Part shown: positions 10,861-23,801 of the stretch, piece by piece
How positions within the stretch are numbered: the first letter of the stretch is position 1
Layout: each line of letters begins with the position of its first letter
Assembly (NCBI GenBank): GCA_027625915.1
Contig: JANTQA010000032.1
Location: forward strand, 1,674,001-1,738,000
DNA from: Anaeramoeba flamelloides
Lineage: Eukaryota; Metamonada; Anaeramoebidae
DNA length: 64,000 bases
Direction of reading: 5' to 3'
The notes under the pieces: model-generated
Databases searched by the model: none
What the model saw: only the letters and a program-made list of their open reading frames with translations
What the model was told of the DNA's origin: nothing
Position numbers and translations under genes: made by a program

Positions 10861-12904
10861 GTTCTAATTTAACATCCAAGTTACTATCCAATTGTACAGT
10901 TAAGTTCAAATCGATTTTGAAAGTAAATCCCTTGTTCTTTTCAATAATATTTTAAATTAGGAATGCAATTTGTTGAAAATTTTTTGAAATATTCTCTATT
11001 TTTTTGAAATTTTTTGTTTTTTTAATGAACCAAATTTTTTTCACAACGATAATGCCTGATTTATTTTGATAAATTGCTTTGTGGAATTCTTTTTTCATTA
11101 TTATTTTTCAAATTTTCAAATTGAAAAAATTAATTCTACCTTCCAAATTTAAGGAAGAGATAAGTTATGATCATAACATTTATAATTTGAATAGTTCAAA
11201 AGATCTAGTAAATTTTCTTCAAAAAATATATTAAAAATTAATTTTGACCTTAATACTTTGGATCTGGAAGAAATGCAAATTTAGACTTCAAATTGGTATT
11301 TTGAAAATTATACAACTATTTTTGCTCAAATAATAAAACTATTGTTTATCTCAAAAGGGGGAAATAGTACTTTATGTTTGTATAAAACAAGTGTGATTAC
11401 TTGAAAAACGAGTCTAATTTTATTTTCAAACATGTCAAGAATAATAAAACTATAAGAAATAATAACAAGACTTTTGAAAGACTTACTGTATAACATATTT
11501 TCAAGATTTCAATCTGCTTTTCGAGATTTTTTCAAATTTCTAATAGCTTATGAAAGTTGTTTAAAGTCCAAAAAGGGTAAAATGAAATACTTTATACAAG
11601 ACAGCATTTGGATTTGGAAAGATTTTGAATTTATGAAAGTAATTCAAAAGAAAAATATTTGTTTGCCAACAAAAAATTTGAAATGTTTTGCTGAAAATCA
11701 AAAAGCCAAAAAGACAAAAGTTGTTTAAGGGAATAGGAAACAAAAAAAAATTTACTCGTAAATTAATAGCAAATTCAAAAAAAAAAAACACTGTATTTTG
11801 AAATTGAAAAATGAAGTAAAAATCTGATTACTAAAATCAAACTCACGTTAATTCAATTTTACTGAAAAGAATTGTTGTGGTTTAAAGTTAGAAACATTTT
11901 TCTCCTTTTTGAAAATTTCAAAATTTAACATACTTTCATAGTATTTTTAAAAAAATTGTTTTCTTTTGGGTTAGAAGAAAGAAATCTTAATACCTTTCAA
12001 ATAAAATGTACCAAAATCACTTTAAAAATCAAACCACTAATTTCTTGAATTAATCAGTAGCAAAAAGTAACTTAATTTCAAAAATTTACAATAATTATTT
12101 TAAACTTGAAAAAAAAAAATAATTCCTCTCTCAAAGAACACTTTGGATCAATTTTATTCTTAGTATTGAACAAAAAAAATACAAGAAAAAAAACCAAACA
12201 TTCGAATTAAAAATTCACCCATAATACTTTTTTACATCCTAAAAAATTCAACTTATAACGAGAGAAAATCTTTTACATTTGATTATTTTTAATCAATAAT
12301 TAAATAAACTCAATCTGAATTTTTTCAGTGAGTTTTAAACAATACAAAGATTAAATGTATCAAATAGAATGTGCAATTATTTGTCAATTTTTTAAGATTT
12401 TTCAAACAAATAAAAAGAATTCAAATTAATAATTCTAATCAAAAAAAAATAATAGATATTATCAAATAACTGATTTTAATACAAAAATTTTCCTTGTTTA
12501 ACCTCGGGATATTTAAAAAAGAATATTACCTAAGCTTTTAAATTTTAACAAATTTAATAATTATTTGTAAATAAAATCAATGATCAATTTTTGTAGATCT
12601 TCAACAGATCAATATTTTAATTATTTTTATTGTATTTTTAAAATAAGATTAAAATTTCAAGGATATTTGTTCCTATAGACTCCTATAAATAACTAAAAGT
12701 GAGATTTCTTGAAAATAAAAATTTTTTTACAAATTTTTCTTTTTCTAATTTTTGATCCAAAAATCAAACCTAAAATAAGGTTCTGGATCTTTTTACTTAA
12801 AATTTCATTGTTAAAAAAGAACTTCTTTTAAAAATGAGAACTCATTTCTCTAAAGTTGAAAAATGAAGTTGCATATTGGGTTTTAATTCAACTGTTAATT
12901 GCAA

Positions 12905-13120
12905 AATAAAAAGATCAAAATTTTCTTTTGGCTTTCCAAAAAAATACACCTTCTTCTGAATTAAAAATAAAAACATCAAGAGTCTACATTTCTAAAGAGA
13001 AAATTAATTGTCTAAGCTTCTTTAAGATTTTAAAATTTGAAAAATGTTGTTACTCATTTTATAAATTCTTTTTTTTGGAAAAGCTGAATGAAAATTTTGT
13101 TTCTTTTATTTTTCAACAAA
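12905..13120 (+). repeat. Short TIR element (family H), copy 1
   Basis: The ends are inverted: GATCAAAATTTTCTTTTGGC on the left and GCTGAATGAAAATTTTGTTTC on the right. A direct homologue lies at 30960-31175. The element is about 210 bp and non-coding, consistent with a MITE. Confidence 0.6.
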
Positions 13121-13515
13121 TAGTATTCTTGTTTAAATAATTACTCTTTTACCTTTGGGAATTAAAATTAATAAGAGTTACAAGTCCCTTAAATTGTATG
13201 TTTTATTACAGTTTGAATTGTAAAAACTGTTAAATTGAAAGTTATGAGATTTTGAACTTTTTATTTGGTGTGAGAAAGATGAAAAATAATTTCCAAAAAA
13301 ATAAAGTGTTGTGAATTAGAAAAAAGTGGTTACATTTTTTGTGTTATACTTATCGTTTGTTTCTTGTTCAGAAATCATTTTTTGCAATTATTTTGGCTTC
13401 ATCAATTTGCTTTTCCTTTTTTTTTTTTTCAATTTCAAAAATTTATCACAAAACAACTTGGAAAATTACAGTTGGTCTTTAAATCACGATCTTTTCTGAT
13501 TCCTGACTTAACCAA

Positions 13516-15344
13516 ATGAGTTCTCGTAAACCACCTTTACCAACGTTTCATTGTATTTCATGTAAAAAAGATATTACCAATAAAATTATGATAATTTGTG
13601 CAGAGTGTGAGGAAACTTTACTTTGTACTGATTGTTTTTCGAAAGGTGCCGAGGTAACAATTAAAAAATCTCTTTTTCATCCTTGTTTATCAGTTCTCTT
13701 TTTTATTTGTTTATCTTTACACTTGAGCATATTTGGATCCTTTGATCCAATTGCTATTCCCATCAACACAATTCAATAAAAAAAAAAAAAAAAAAAAAAA
13801 AGAATAACAAAATTTTTGATGAATGTTATTTTTTTTGAAAGCATAAGATCATAAAGTCTAACAGTTTAAAGAACAAAATTGGTGAATAAAAATAGTATTT
13901 TAGACAGGACAATAAATTCTCATTAATTTTTATATTTTGCTTGAGAATTGATTTCTTTTCTTTTTTTTTTCATTATTTTTTCATTATTTCTGTACCAAAA
14001 ACTAAAAAACAATTAAAAAAACTAAAAACCAACAACTCAAATCATAAAATAAAAACTCAAATAAAAAAGATCGGAAAGCACAAATCAAATCACAATTACC
14101 AGCTATTTCCTGCGCCAATCAATTCGCTATATTCTTTAGGATGGACTCTTGAAGATGAGACCAAGCTTATTGAGTCACTTACCAAAAACGGTTTTGGCAA
14201 TTGGCAGGAAGTATCAAAGACGATTGGCAAGAAGAGCAAAGGCGAATGTGAGGAGCACTATAAAAAAACCTATTTGGGCACATCAAGCTTTTCATACCCC
14301 GAGCCACTCGAAAGCTTTGGCAGTGAGCAAAAAGAGTCCGCGTCTGGCTTAAAAGGAAATAAGACAAATGTGTCTGCGAATTTAACAGCACGAGAAATCA
14401 GGCATCAGAAATTTTTAAAAAAAAGGCAAATGACACAGCTGTCTTATCCAAAGTTCAACCCATACGATCAGAACTACCCACGGGGGAAGTCAATCTTTGC
14501 AGATTACGCGGGGTGGATGCCCAAAAGGAAAGAGCTCGAGTTCGAGTGGGATCAAGATGCGGAAAAGGTGACAAACACCTTCGGCTTCCGGGACAATGGC
14601 ATTGATTGGGATCTCAAGTACAGCGTCCTGAGGGGCGTTGATGAAAGGATCAAGCAGCGAGAGGAAAAAAAGGATTTTGTGATCAACATGGGGCTTTTGT
14701 ACCCCAAATCGATCATCGAGGGTGACATGCACGAAAGGCCCACAAGGAAAGAAAGGCAATTCCAATCCAAAATGAGGGTCTTTGCCCGATCCTTGAAAAA
14801 CCGTGAGCAGTTCGATCAAGTTCTCGATTCCTTCTTCACGGAGTTTAAATTAAAATCAGAAATAAACCGTTTGCTGGAATGGAGACAACTCGGATTTACT
14901 TCCTTTTCAGAGGGCGAGCGTTACCAGAACCAGAAAAAGGAGATTTTTACAAAGGCCAGAAGGGGCAAAAGAAAACTCAAATCCCGATCAAAGACCCTGC
15001 CAATAAGCTCCTCTTCCTCGCCAACAAACAACACTTCAAGCTTTAGCAAAAGTGATAAGGGCAATAGTTTCCAAAATTTTGATACAAGCAATACCCAATT
15101 AAACTTCCCCTTATCTCCAAATTCATCTTTTAACAATATTAATAATCAATTGTTGATTGACTCACAAGAATTTTTATCAGAAGCAGAGAAAAGTCTTTGT
15201 AAACAAATCGGTATGCAAAATTTCCAATACATTTTTATTAAAAACCATTATCTTTGCGGAGTTCCTCTCCAAAAAATTCCCAATTTGCTTCATACACAAA
15301 TAGAATCTTTGCAAAGCTTTTTTTCCCAAAATGAATGGTTATAA
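13516..15344 (+). CDS. ADA2: ADA2, transcriptional adaptor of SAGA/ATAC-type HAT complexes
   Basis: Exon 1 (13516-13653) and exon 2 (14070-15344) are joined by a 416-nt intron (GTAACA...AAG, phase 0), giving 470 residues. The intron splits the ZZ zinc finger: C13-C16, C28-C31 and C37-C40 lie in exon 1, and H50-H54 lie at the start of exon 2. A SANT/Myb domain follows at about 69-117 (GWTLEDETKLIESLTKNGFG, then NWQEVSKTIG and CEEHY). Next is the ADA2 core with ADYAGWMPKRKELEFEWDQD and MRVFARSLKNREQFDQ. A C-terminal SWIRM region closes the protein (LCKQIGMQNFQYIF to NEWL). ADA2 binds GCN5 and tunes its acetylation of histone H3. A small S/N-rich linker precedes SWIRM. Length and domain order match the family. 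Confidence 0.95.
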
Positions 15345-16013
15345 GATTTTTCAGATCATTCAGATTTTTACTCCTTTCTTTATAAAATTTCTTTTTTTTT
15401 TTTTTTTTCTTTTATTTTTTCTTCTTTTGTTTTTTTTTTCCTATTCCTTGATATTAGATTATAAATATATTTTGACAAATTTTGTAAAAAAAAATATGAA
15501 AACTATCACACATTAATATACAAAATATTTATTATTATTATTATTATTCTTTATTTTTTTTTGCAACAAAATAAGGTTAATTTCCTAAATCGATACAAGC
15601 ATTATATTGTTTGAACAAAGAAATAAAAATTTGTTTAATGATTAAAAGTAATTTTGATTATTTAACTTTTTTAAATTTTTGCTAAAATTTAACAAATATT
15701 GGATTTTTTTTTTTATTTAATAAACAGTAAAAAAACTATTGATAATTTACAAACTATCAAATATAACTCGATATCCCATAAGTATCCAAATCAACGAAGG
15801 GTGATTTTTAGATTTTCGAAAGCTTCGATTTTTGCTGGGATAGGGTTTAAACTGATATTTAGAAGGAAGGGCTAAATGCATGCTGCTTTTTAAATCTTCC
15901 AGAGAAAAATCTTTTGAAAGTTCAAATTCTTGCAATATTCACAACTTTTTTCAGGGAGCTTTGATGAAAAGATGATTATTATGTTACTAATATATATATA
16001 TATATATATAAAC

Positions 16014-16722
16014 TAAACTATTTTTCAGTCAAAGGGGCCCAGTTGTAATGGGTATAATACATGTGTTTAAAGAGTTTACTTAGATATTAGAAGAAAAATT
16101 TTATTTCGGAAATTTTCAAAATTGAAATCATTTTTTCACATTTTTACACTATTTTTGTTTTTTTTTTTCGATTTTTTTTTTAAAATGTCATTCAGTTGCA
16201 AAAGTTTTTTTTTATTGTAAGATCAATAGTAACTTGGTAAAAATGTGTTATTCTAAGGTTATTGAAACCATCTAAAGATTGTTGAGAAATCATATTGATT
16301 TCTATTGCAATTCTATTCGATCTTTGATCATGATATTTTTTTAAAAAATGTGAAAAATTTTCACTTCGTTTTCATTTCCTTTTTTAATTTGTGACCACAA
16401 ATACCAACAAACTTCGTTTGGGGGATTGATTTCTAAAAGAAAAGTATGGAAAATGAAGTGAAAAACGTTTCATATTGATTATTCAAATACCAGTAGAAGT
16501 TCAAAACGAACATCCTTGTTTTTCCCAATGTGGCCATAAGAATTTGAGTTTTTCAATTTTTAAGAAAAGCTATTAATTAATTAGTTTTCTTTCAGAGATA
16601 TATCAACAATTCTTTGTGGTTTATTATTCTGTTTATTTCTTATTTGTTCTTCAAATGTCAATTATATAAAATAATTGATATTTGAAAAAAATGTTGGGCC
16701 ACTTTGACTGAAACAGAGTTTA
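16014..16722. mobile_element. Non-autonomous TIR element with CAGTCAAAG ends
   Basis: The left terminus reads TTTTTCAGTCAAAGGGGCCC. The right terminus is its near mirror, GGGCCACTTTGACTGAAAC. The match continues outward for about 12 bp (TAAACT on the left, AGTTTA on the right). The unit of about 0.7 kb has no transposase. A related solo end (GTCCCCTTTGACTGAAAAAG) lies at about 44478-44497 in an importin-alpha intron. CAGT-type ends fit the Tc1/mariner/pogo group, which is inference. Confidence 0.65.
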
Positions 16723-17250
16723 TATTCCAAAAATTTGGACACATTTTAAACAGTTGAAAGAATAACAATACGGCATTTCAAATTCAATTTGTAAAGAATT
16801 TGGATTTTACAAACTATTTCATTTTTTATCTTTTTTGTTTTTTTTTCATTTCCTTTTTTCCGTTACATACTCCGTTTCGTTATATCTGGATTTTTTTTCA
16901 ATAGTGATATAAGGTAAGTTTTGATTTTTTTATATTGGAAAATCATATATAATTGGTCAAATATATCTTATCATTTGTTCGATCAACAATTGTTGATGAA
17001 ATTTCGACAAATTAACCAATACATTTTTTGTTCCGCTCGTTTCATTATTTTGGACACAGTGGTTTTTATTTTTGAGTTTTATATTTTTTTTCTTTTATTT
17101 GGATTAAAGTGATGACTTATTAAAACATAAATACTTGGCAAATTTATTGATATTTTATATTAGGCTTGGAATAATACAATCAATTGGTTTTTTTTTGCCT
17201 ATTTTTGATTTTGGGTATGTCCAAATTTTTGGAATGGGGTTTAATAGGAT
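16715..17250. repeat. TIR element (family F), copy 1
   Basis: The left end ATTCCAAAAATTTGGACACA is mirrored by TGTCCAAATTTTTGGAATGG at 17217-17236. The interior is related to 33110-33620 (same orientation) and 59060-59420 (inverted): all share a block around ACAAATTAACCAATACATTT followed by TTTTGTT and a TTTGGACAC-like stretch. It abuts the CAGTC element on its left, so the two may be nested or adjacent insertions. Confidence 0.55.
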
Positions 17251-18540
17251 AAAACATTCCAAAATTTTTTTGATAGATAAATCTGAATTTAAAATAGATA
17301 AAGTGGAATATTTGTAGAAATTCTCTTTTATTAATCCAATTTTGGAAACATTTTTTAGATTTTTTTAAATATTAATATTCTTATAATAGTATCTTGTATA
17401 TAAATTATTTTCCAAAGATTTGTAGTATCTTCATAATATTAATGGAAGTGATTGAGGGTGTAATTTGTATTCTTATCAAAAAATTATTTCAATTTTTTGA
17501 TCAGAATCATTTTTATTATTTTTTTTTCAATTTTTGTTTTTCTTTTTCAAGTTTTTATTTTTCGTTTTTATTTATTTTTTGTTTTGATAATTTTTTTATT
17601 TACAAGATCACGTGGTTATAAAAAAGATCTGGGAAAAAACAAATAATCACTAAGAATTTTGACACCGTGTAATATCTTTTAAAATGAATTTAATTATTAA
17701 TTATAAATCTTCTTGTTAACTTTTTTTTCAATGAAAGTTCAGTTGTAAAAAATATGTAATGCCAATTTCGAAAATTGCGATTAAATTTTTTTTAATTTTT
17801 GGTATTATTTTTTTTTTTTAATTTTTAGACTATCCAGTTTTTATTCATTTAGAATAATTTGAAAGTGAATTAGAAACCAGATTTAATTATTTCTTATTCT
17901 TAAATACTAATAGTTTTTTTTTGTTTTTCGATTTATTATTTAAGGCGAGTCACAATTTTTGAAATGGTATATATCTATACCAACATATTTTCTCAAATAA
18001 ACTTTGTTTTTATCAAAGTGATACAAAGTTTTTTCCCAAAATCAATTATTTTTGATAATTTGTTCTTGAAAGTAGAAAAATAATAAGTTGAATAATACAC
18101 ATTCGAGAATATTTGGTAACAAATATGAAATAAATCTAATAAATTTAAAAGATTTTTCTTAAAAAGTAAAAAACTCAAATTCTAAATGTAAAATTGAAGA
18201 AAATGAAAAATATTAATTTGGATCTTCAATCGAAGATACAAATATTATTGGAATAGAAATCTATATCATTTCTCTACAATCATTTACTTTTTTTTCTTTA
18301 ACATCAGAATAAAATGTTTTTACCAAGATCCTATCAATCTTACAGACAAAAAATTTACAATTAATGAATCAAATGTAAGAAAAAATTGAAAAAAAAAAAA
18401 TAAAATATATTGAAAAATTATTGAAATTTCGGAATTTTCTTTCTAAATTGTTTCTTTAAACTTAAATCATATTTCTCCTCAAAGAGCCCAGAATTAGAAT
18501 TGAATGTTCTAAAAAACAATTATTAAAAGTTTTAGAAAAA

Positions 18541-18992
18541 AACTTATATAAAAATATTATCCTTAGTAAAAATACTCAAAAACTCTTCAATCTGACTAAT
18601 CAGAATTACGAAATTTATTGTTCTTGTAAATAATTTTTCATCAAAACTCTTATGATAAGAAAACTTAAGGCAATGAATAAAAAAGTTGAAAATTAAAAAT
18701 TGAAAATAAAAAATTCCTAAAATAGTTAAAAAATATATAAATTTGGGTACATAGTGTCCCACTTTTTTGAGTCGTGGAATGCCAATTTATTAATCACAGT
18801 TTGTGGAATTTTTATTTATTACTTATAATCTTTCTACCCAGTTTTTACTTCTTCTGTTCCAGCAGGTGCATAATTTTTAATTTGATCATGTAAATAATAT
18901 ATTATTTTTACTCTTTAATATTTTAATTATTTCTCTTCTTCTCTTTTTTATTAAGTAAATTTCCTTTGATTACTCCTTTCTCTCAATAAATA
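18541..18992 (+). repeat. Dispersed repeat E, copy without hairpin insertions
   Basis: It aligns with 57374-58110 over its whole length. Shared blocks include CTCTTATG.TA(A)GAAAACTT, AAAAAATATATAAATT, ATTAATCAC, TGTGGAATTTTTAT and ATTACTCCTTTCTCT. It lacks the two hairpin blocks present in the other copy and so serves as the empty-site reference. Confidence 0.7.
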
Positions 18993-21900
18993 AAAAAGAT
19001 CCTATAATTAAAATCCGAATTACAATTTTACTAAGAATAAACAAATATATCACCGTTTAGTAATAATATAAATGACCAATTTCAGTTGAAAGTTGTTACT
19101 CACTATAGAAATACATGATTAAAAAATAAATTTTCAAGAAAAATAAAATTTTTAAAAAAAATTCTGTATCCAGTTTGAAGAAATAATGATGTAAATTTTC
19201 TCAATTTCTTCAGGAAAAGTACAATTACTGACAATATGATTTTTTTTCATTTAAAATATATTGAATTTAAAAAGAAATTACAAAGTTTCACATTTCTTAA
19301 AGTTAATTTGGAATTCCCAACATTTTTTTTCCAAAATTAATTTTCAAAAAAAAAAAAAAAAAGAAAGAAAAAACAAAAAAAAAAAAATGACGAAATGAAA
19401 AAAATACTCTAGATCTAAAAATTAAAAATTTATTTTGAGGATAATACTTGATTAAAATCATCTATTATCTGTAAATAACTTATTACAACACACACCCTTT
19501 TAACTGGAAAATGATAAAATATTTTACAATAATAAAAAATTTTTCAAAATAAAACTGAAACTCTAAAATTAAAACTAAATAAAATAAATTAAATTTCTAT
19601 TGATTTTTTTTTGTAGAGAAGTCAAAAATAAAAACGAACAAATAATTGTTTTCCAGATAAAAGCTGAACAAATATTGATATGAATTGTGTTTTTTTTTAT
19701 TATTTTTATTAATTTAAATTCTTTAAATATTTAAATGCTTTCATTCTTTTGTCTGGTAGCTAATGTTTCAATAGAGTTTAAACAAATGGTAAATTTATAT
19801 TTATATTTTTTGTTATTCAATAAAGACCCTTTTGGACTCAAGTTGATTTTATAGTTCTATATTTTGTCAATTTATTATTTAGACGGTTTAATTTCCTTCT
19901 TCCTTTGTAGTTAATACACGAAAATTCGAACAGGTTAAAAGAAGAAAAAATAATATTAATAAACTAATTCCAATATGTATATTTAGAGTCTCATGACTCT
20001 GAACAAAGTAATTCCAAAGAGGGTGAAATGTGGTTACTAAAAAATATAATTCAAATATTTAGAAAGTCCAATAACTATTTAATATCTTTTTAACAGTTCT
20101 ATTTAAATTCCAGGACCACTAATGGAATTTTTTCAAAAATATTGATATGTTTTTTAATAACTCATTTGAAACTTTGTGTAAATTATACAACTTTAAGGTT
20201 AAATTGATCTTTTTGAAAAAAATAAAAACGACTGGCAGAATTCTATTGTTTAGAAAAAAATGTGATACTTTGATAATAACTGTATAAGAAATCACATATC
20301 TGGTATTTTGCAATATTATCCCCATTGATTAGGATACCTTATAATTTTTAACAATTGATTTTTACACACATCAAGCTATATTTTTATTATATATATATAT
20401 ATATATATATATATCTTGAGAATGTTTGATTTTTGTTCAGATATTTGGTTTTTGAAATTTAGTTTCAATAGAATTGTTGAAGTTACAGAACAAATATAGA
20501 AATACTAATAAATCAGTTTACTACCCCTAAAAATATAAAATTTTGTCAGTATTCTTGATAAAAAATATTTAAGGGATCAGTTTTTCACAGTAAAATGACA
20601 ATATTTTGAAAATTATTTATTGAAGATATACTTTAATTAAAAAATTTAGAGATGCCAAATGTCAAAAAATTCTTATCTCAAAGACCACCCAAAAAAGAAA
20701 AATTTTTATTGTTAAATCAATTTTTTTTTTCTTTTTATTTTAATAAAAAAAATATTAAATTCATTTTATTTCTTAAATTATATTATTTTTTTTATTTGTT
20801 AATAAAAATTTCCATCATTATTATAAAACACCAACTCTTTGTTGCCAGGAATATTAATATAATTTTTTTTTGTTTTTTTGAGATAATACTTTTAGTTGAC
20901 CAATAAATTAATTTTATTCAACTAATTGAAAAATATTTATATTGTTAAGAAGAGTAGTTATAATAATCAAAGTTTTAAAGTCATTTACAAATTTTACTAA
21001 GAAATTGTGCTTTTATTATAAGATAAAAATTGGTTTTTTATAATAAAATTTTCAAGAAGTTATAGGGGAAATATGTAATTTTATCCTCAAAATTCAAAAT
21101 CATTTTTTTTTCTGACAAAAATGGATTGATCTTGTTATAATGATTCTTGTGAATAAGACCAAAAATATTTTCTTAAAAATCTTTTTTAAATTGAAAATAC
21201 TTGATATTTTTGTTTCATTTTTGAAAATAAGAAAAACAACTTTTCAAAACATTCAAGAAATAAATTAAGATTTTATTTAAGAGATCCCAATTTAATTGAT
21301 AAAACTTTAGTTAAACTTCTATCAAATATTCATTTATTTGATCACCCTATTAGATGTATTGGGTGAGATTTGAATGGAAATATTCATAATTAGAAATAAT
21401 TACAAAATAAAAAATTTTCTTTGTGAATCAATACTTTCCAACATAAAAAGAAAAATGTGTTTTCCAATTTTTAGAAATTAACTTTATTTTTAATAAAAAT
21501 AATATGTTACTTTTTTGAGTTTTGTATTGGTAATATGGGATCATAGGATTTCAAAAAAGAGAACAAAACTAATAAATTGTCTAAATGAGGTTAACTCATC
21601 AATTTCCAATCCCAAAATACAAATTACACATAAAAAAATTTGGAAAGATCTGAACAAGATTTCAGTTAATTTTTAAAAAATACTCGTCTCTTGAATATTT
21701 TTATGAGCAATACACTTTAAATTCTTAAAACAACTTGTTTGGAAAAAAATTCCTTTTCAAGAATTAGTTTATGTTTGTCAAAAAATGAGGAGAAATTCTC
21801 AAAAAAAAAAAAACAAAACGGAAAGTGTACTCAAGACAATAGGAGAATTCCTCAAAGTACTCAATTACTAAATGTTTAATATTTGAACTTTTTGGAAGGG

Positions 21901-22759
21901 TAATTATTTCCTTACCTTGTGACAAATAAGATTTAAAATTAATTTTGTTGTTTGGGCGAGTTCATAAAAAATACTTTTAGCTTTTAATTTTTTGTTTTAC
22001 AAATATTAATTGCATAAATAAAAGCATAAAATCTTTTCAAATTTCTATAGTTTTGGGGATAATATAATCCTAAAACCATTTGAGACCAAACTTGGAGTTA
22101 AAATTTTGTACAAATATTTTATAAAAAACAATAAAACTATTTTCAATCGCAGAAAGTAAAATTTTATTTCTAATTCGGAATTATTTTTCAACTTAAAAAT
22201 CAAACAAACTGAAAGATCTATCACAAAATATATGAGAAAGGGTGTTTGGAGAGTATGAATTCAGCGAACTTAATGAACTTGAGTTAAATTTTTAATTAAT
22301 GCAATTCATTTGAAAAAAACCTGTATTTGAGAAATAAATCAGAAAAAATTTATACTATAGTATTATCAACCTTTTTTCGCTTTACCGTATATGTAAGAAG
22401 CCTATTTGTGATTAAAATATTTTTTTAAAAATTCATATGTTGTGTTTAGAAATTATTGTTCTTTTGGGTATGTGGGTGTTACAAATTATTGTGGTTTTTT
22501 TAATTTTAGGTTTTGTGTTACTTCTGTACATTTTATGTTGTGTGTGTGATTGTTCAACCGTCTTGGATGTTTGTTCATACCAAAAAGACAATTTCCAAAA
22601 AAAGTATCTAAATTGATAGTTGGGAGAAGGGACCAAAAAATTAAATTTTGTATTTTTGGAACCTAAAATTTTACAGTTTTTTTAAAAATACTCATGTTTC
22701 AAATAAAAGTTGGTCTATTGAAAGTTCATTTCTATAGTTCGAATTTTTTGTGAAAACCC

Positions 22760-22984
22760 AAAATAAATCAATATTATGAAACTCGATGAAATAAAACTGT
22801 AAAAATCCAATTCTCATACTTAAAAGTTTATCTCAATAGTCCAATAAGAAAGATTAATTAAATGTCTCAAAATATCATTTCTAATTGATTTTGGAAAGAT
22901 AATTGGTTTTTTTCAGCTTATATTTAATTCATAATATTTGGAAACCGAAGTATAAATTTTCGTTTTTTAATTGGAAAATAACAG
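22760..22984 (+). repeat. MITE family A, partial copy 3
   Basis: The right terminus TTAATTGGAAAATAACAG followed by TA is intact. The internal block AAAATATCATTTCTAATTGA matches copies 1 and 2. The left terminus is not recognisable, so the left bound is approximate. Confidence 0.5.
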
Positions 22985-23801
22985 TAAAAAATACTTTAAT
23001 AAAAATACAACAATTATTAATTCTGGCAGCATTTATATTTTTGAAAGAACTGACAGATCAGAAAATACCAGTTATTGAGCATACCGTAGTTTTAAAAGTA
23101 GTAAATTGGAATTTGTGTGAACTCTATTGATGTGATTAGTCTTTTTTTTATGATCTATATTGGTTAAGATCAGAATCGTATGAATAAACAAATGGTATCG
23201 AGATTTTAAAAAAAAGATCACCAAAATTTACTCCTATCGATTATCCAAATACTTGTATTATAAAACTCACGTTTTCTCAATTAGAAATTACTAAACCAGG
23301 AAGTAAATGCACAAATCTATTCTCCCTTTTGATTTTGTAAATTTCCAAAAGCCAAAAAAAAATAATTTCAAAATCTAAAAATCCAAATTTCTAATTTTGA
23401 TTATTGGTTATTTTCCCTTCAATAGACTAACTCAAAAAAAACTGAAGTGTTGAATTTAGAACTTAGCTATTTCAAATTGCTCTTGGAAAAATCGAAACCA
23501 ATATTTATTCTTTGTTTCCAGAACAATTTTTGATAAAATTAGAATTTGACGGCTGTTCATTGATATTTTTGATTTTTAACTCTTGTTTTAATATTTTTTT
23601 ACTTTAAATTTTTTTTAGTAAAACAAAAATAGAGAATAAACTGAAAGATTCTTAGATTTGTTCAAGTTAATACCCGTTTAAAGTTTTCTCATTGATTCTT
23701 GGTATGAGAAATCTTTACAATGATTTGACAAATTAAAGATTCATATTTTTTTCTACTTCACCAAACCTAACTTTGAAATTAATTCTTTTAAAAACCTTCA
23801 G

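Larger units (their letters stand above)
10453..13515. other. Divergent intergenic region between NIP7 and ADA2
   Basis: Both flanking genes point away from this 3.1 kb stretch, so it should contain two promoters, but no core element is distinctive in such AT-rich DNA. The segment 10550-10930 is more complex than its surroundings and shares about 90 bp with 40325-40420. A short TIR repeat lies at 12905-13120. No gene is supported. Confidence 0.5.
15345..23801. other. 8.5 kb gene-poor region with repeats
   Basis: I see no supportable gene. Identified contents are (AT)n at 15991-16010 and 20387-20414, a CAGTC-ended TIR element at 16014-16722, an adjacent TIR element at 16715-17250, repeat E at 18541-18992 and a MITE family A fragment at about 22760-22984. 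A 62-codon minus frame at 15747-15935 has mixed composition but no recognisable family and is not called. The remaining DNA is A/T-rich. Confidence 0.5.

Noticed and set aside
14490-14819. Antisense frames of 109 and 72 codons inside ADA2
   Set aside because: The plus strand encodes the conserved ADA2 core over exactly this stretch; the antisense frames are shadows of its higher GC content.
15747-15935. 62-codon minus-strand frame downstream of ADA2
   Set aside because: The composition is somewhat protein-like, but there is no recognisable motif, splice partner or homologue, and it ends in an AT-rich stretch.
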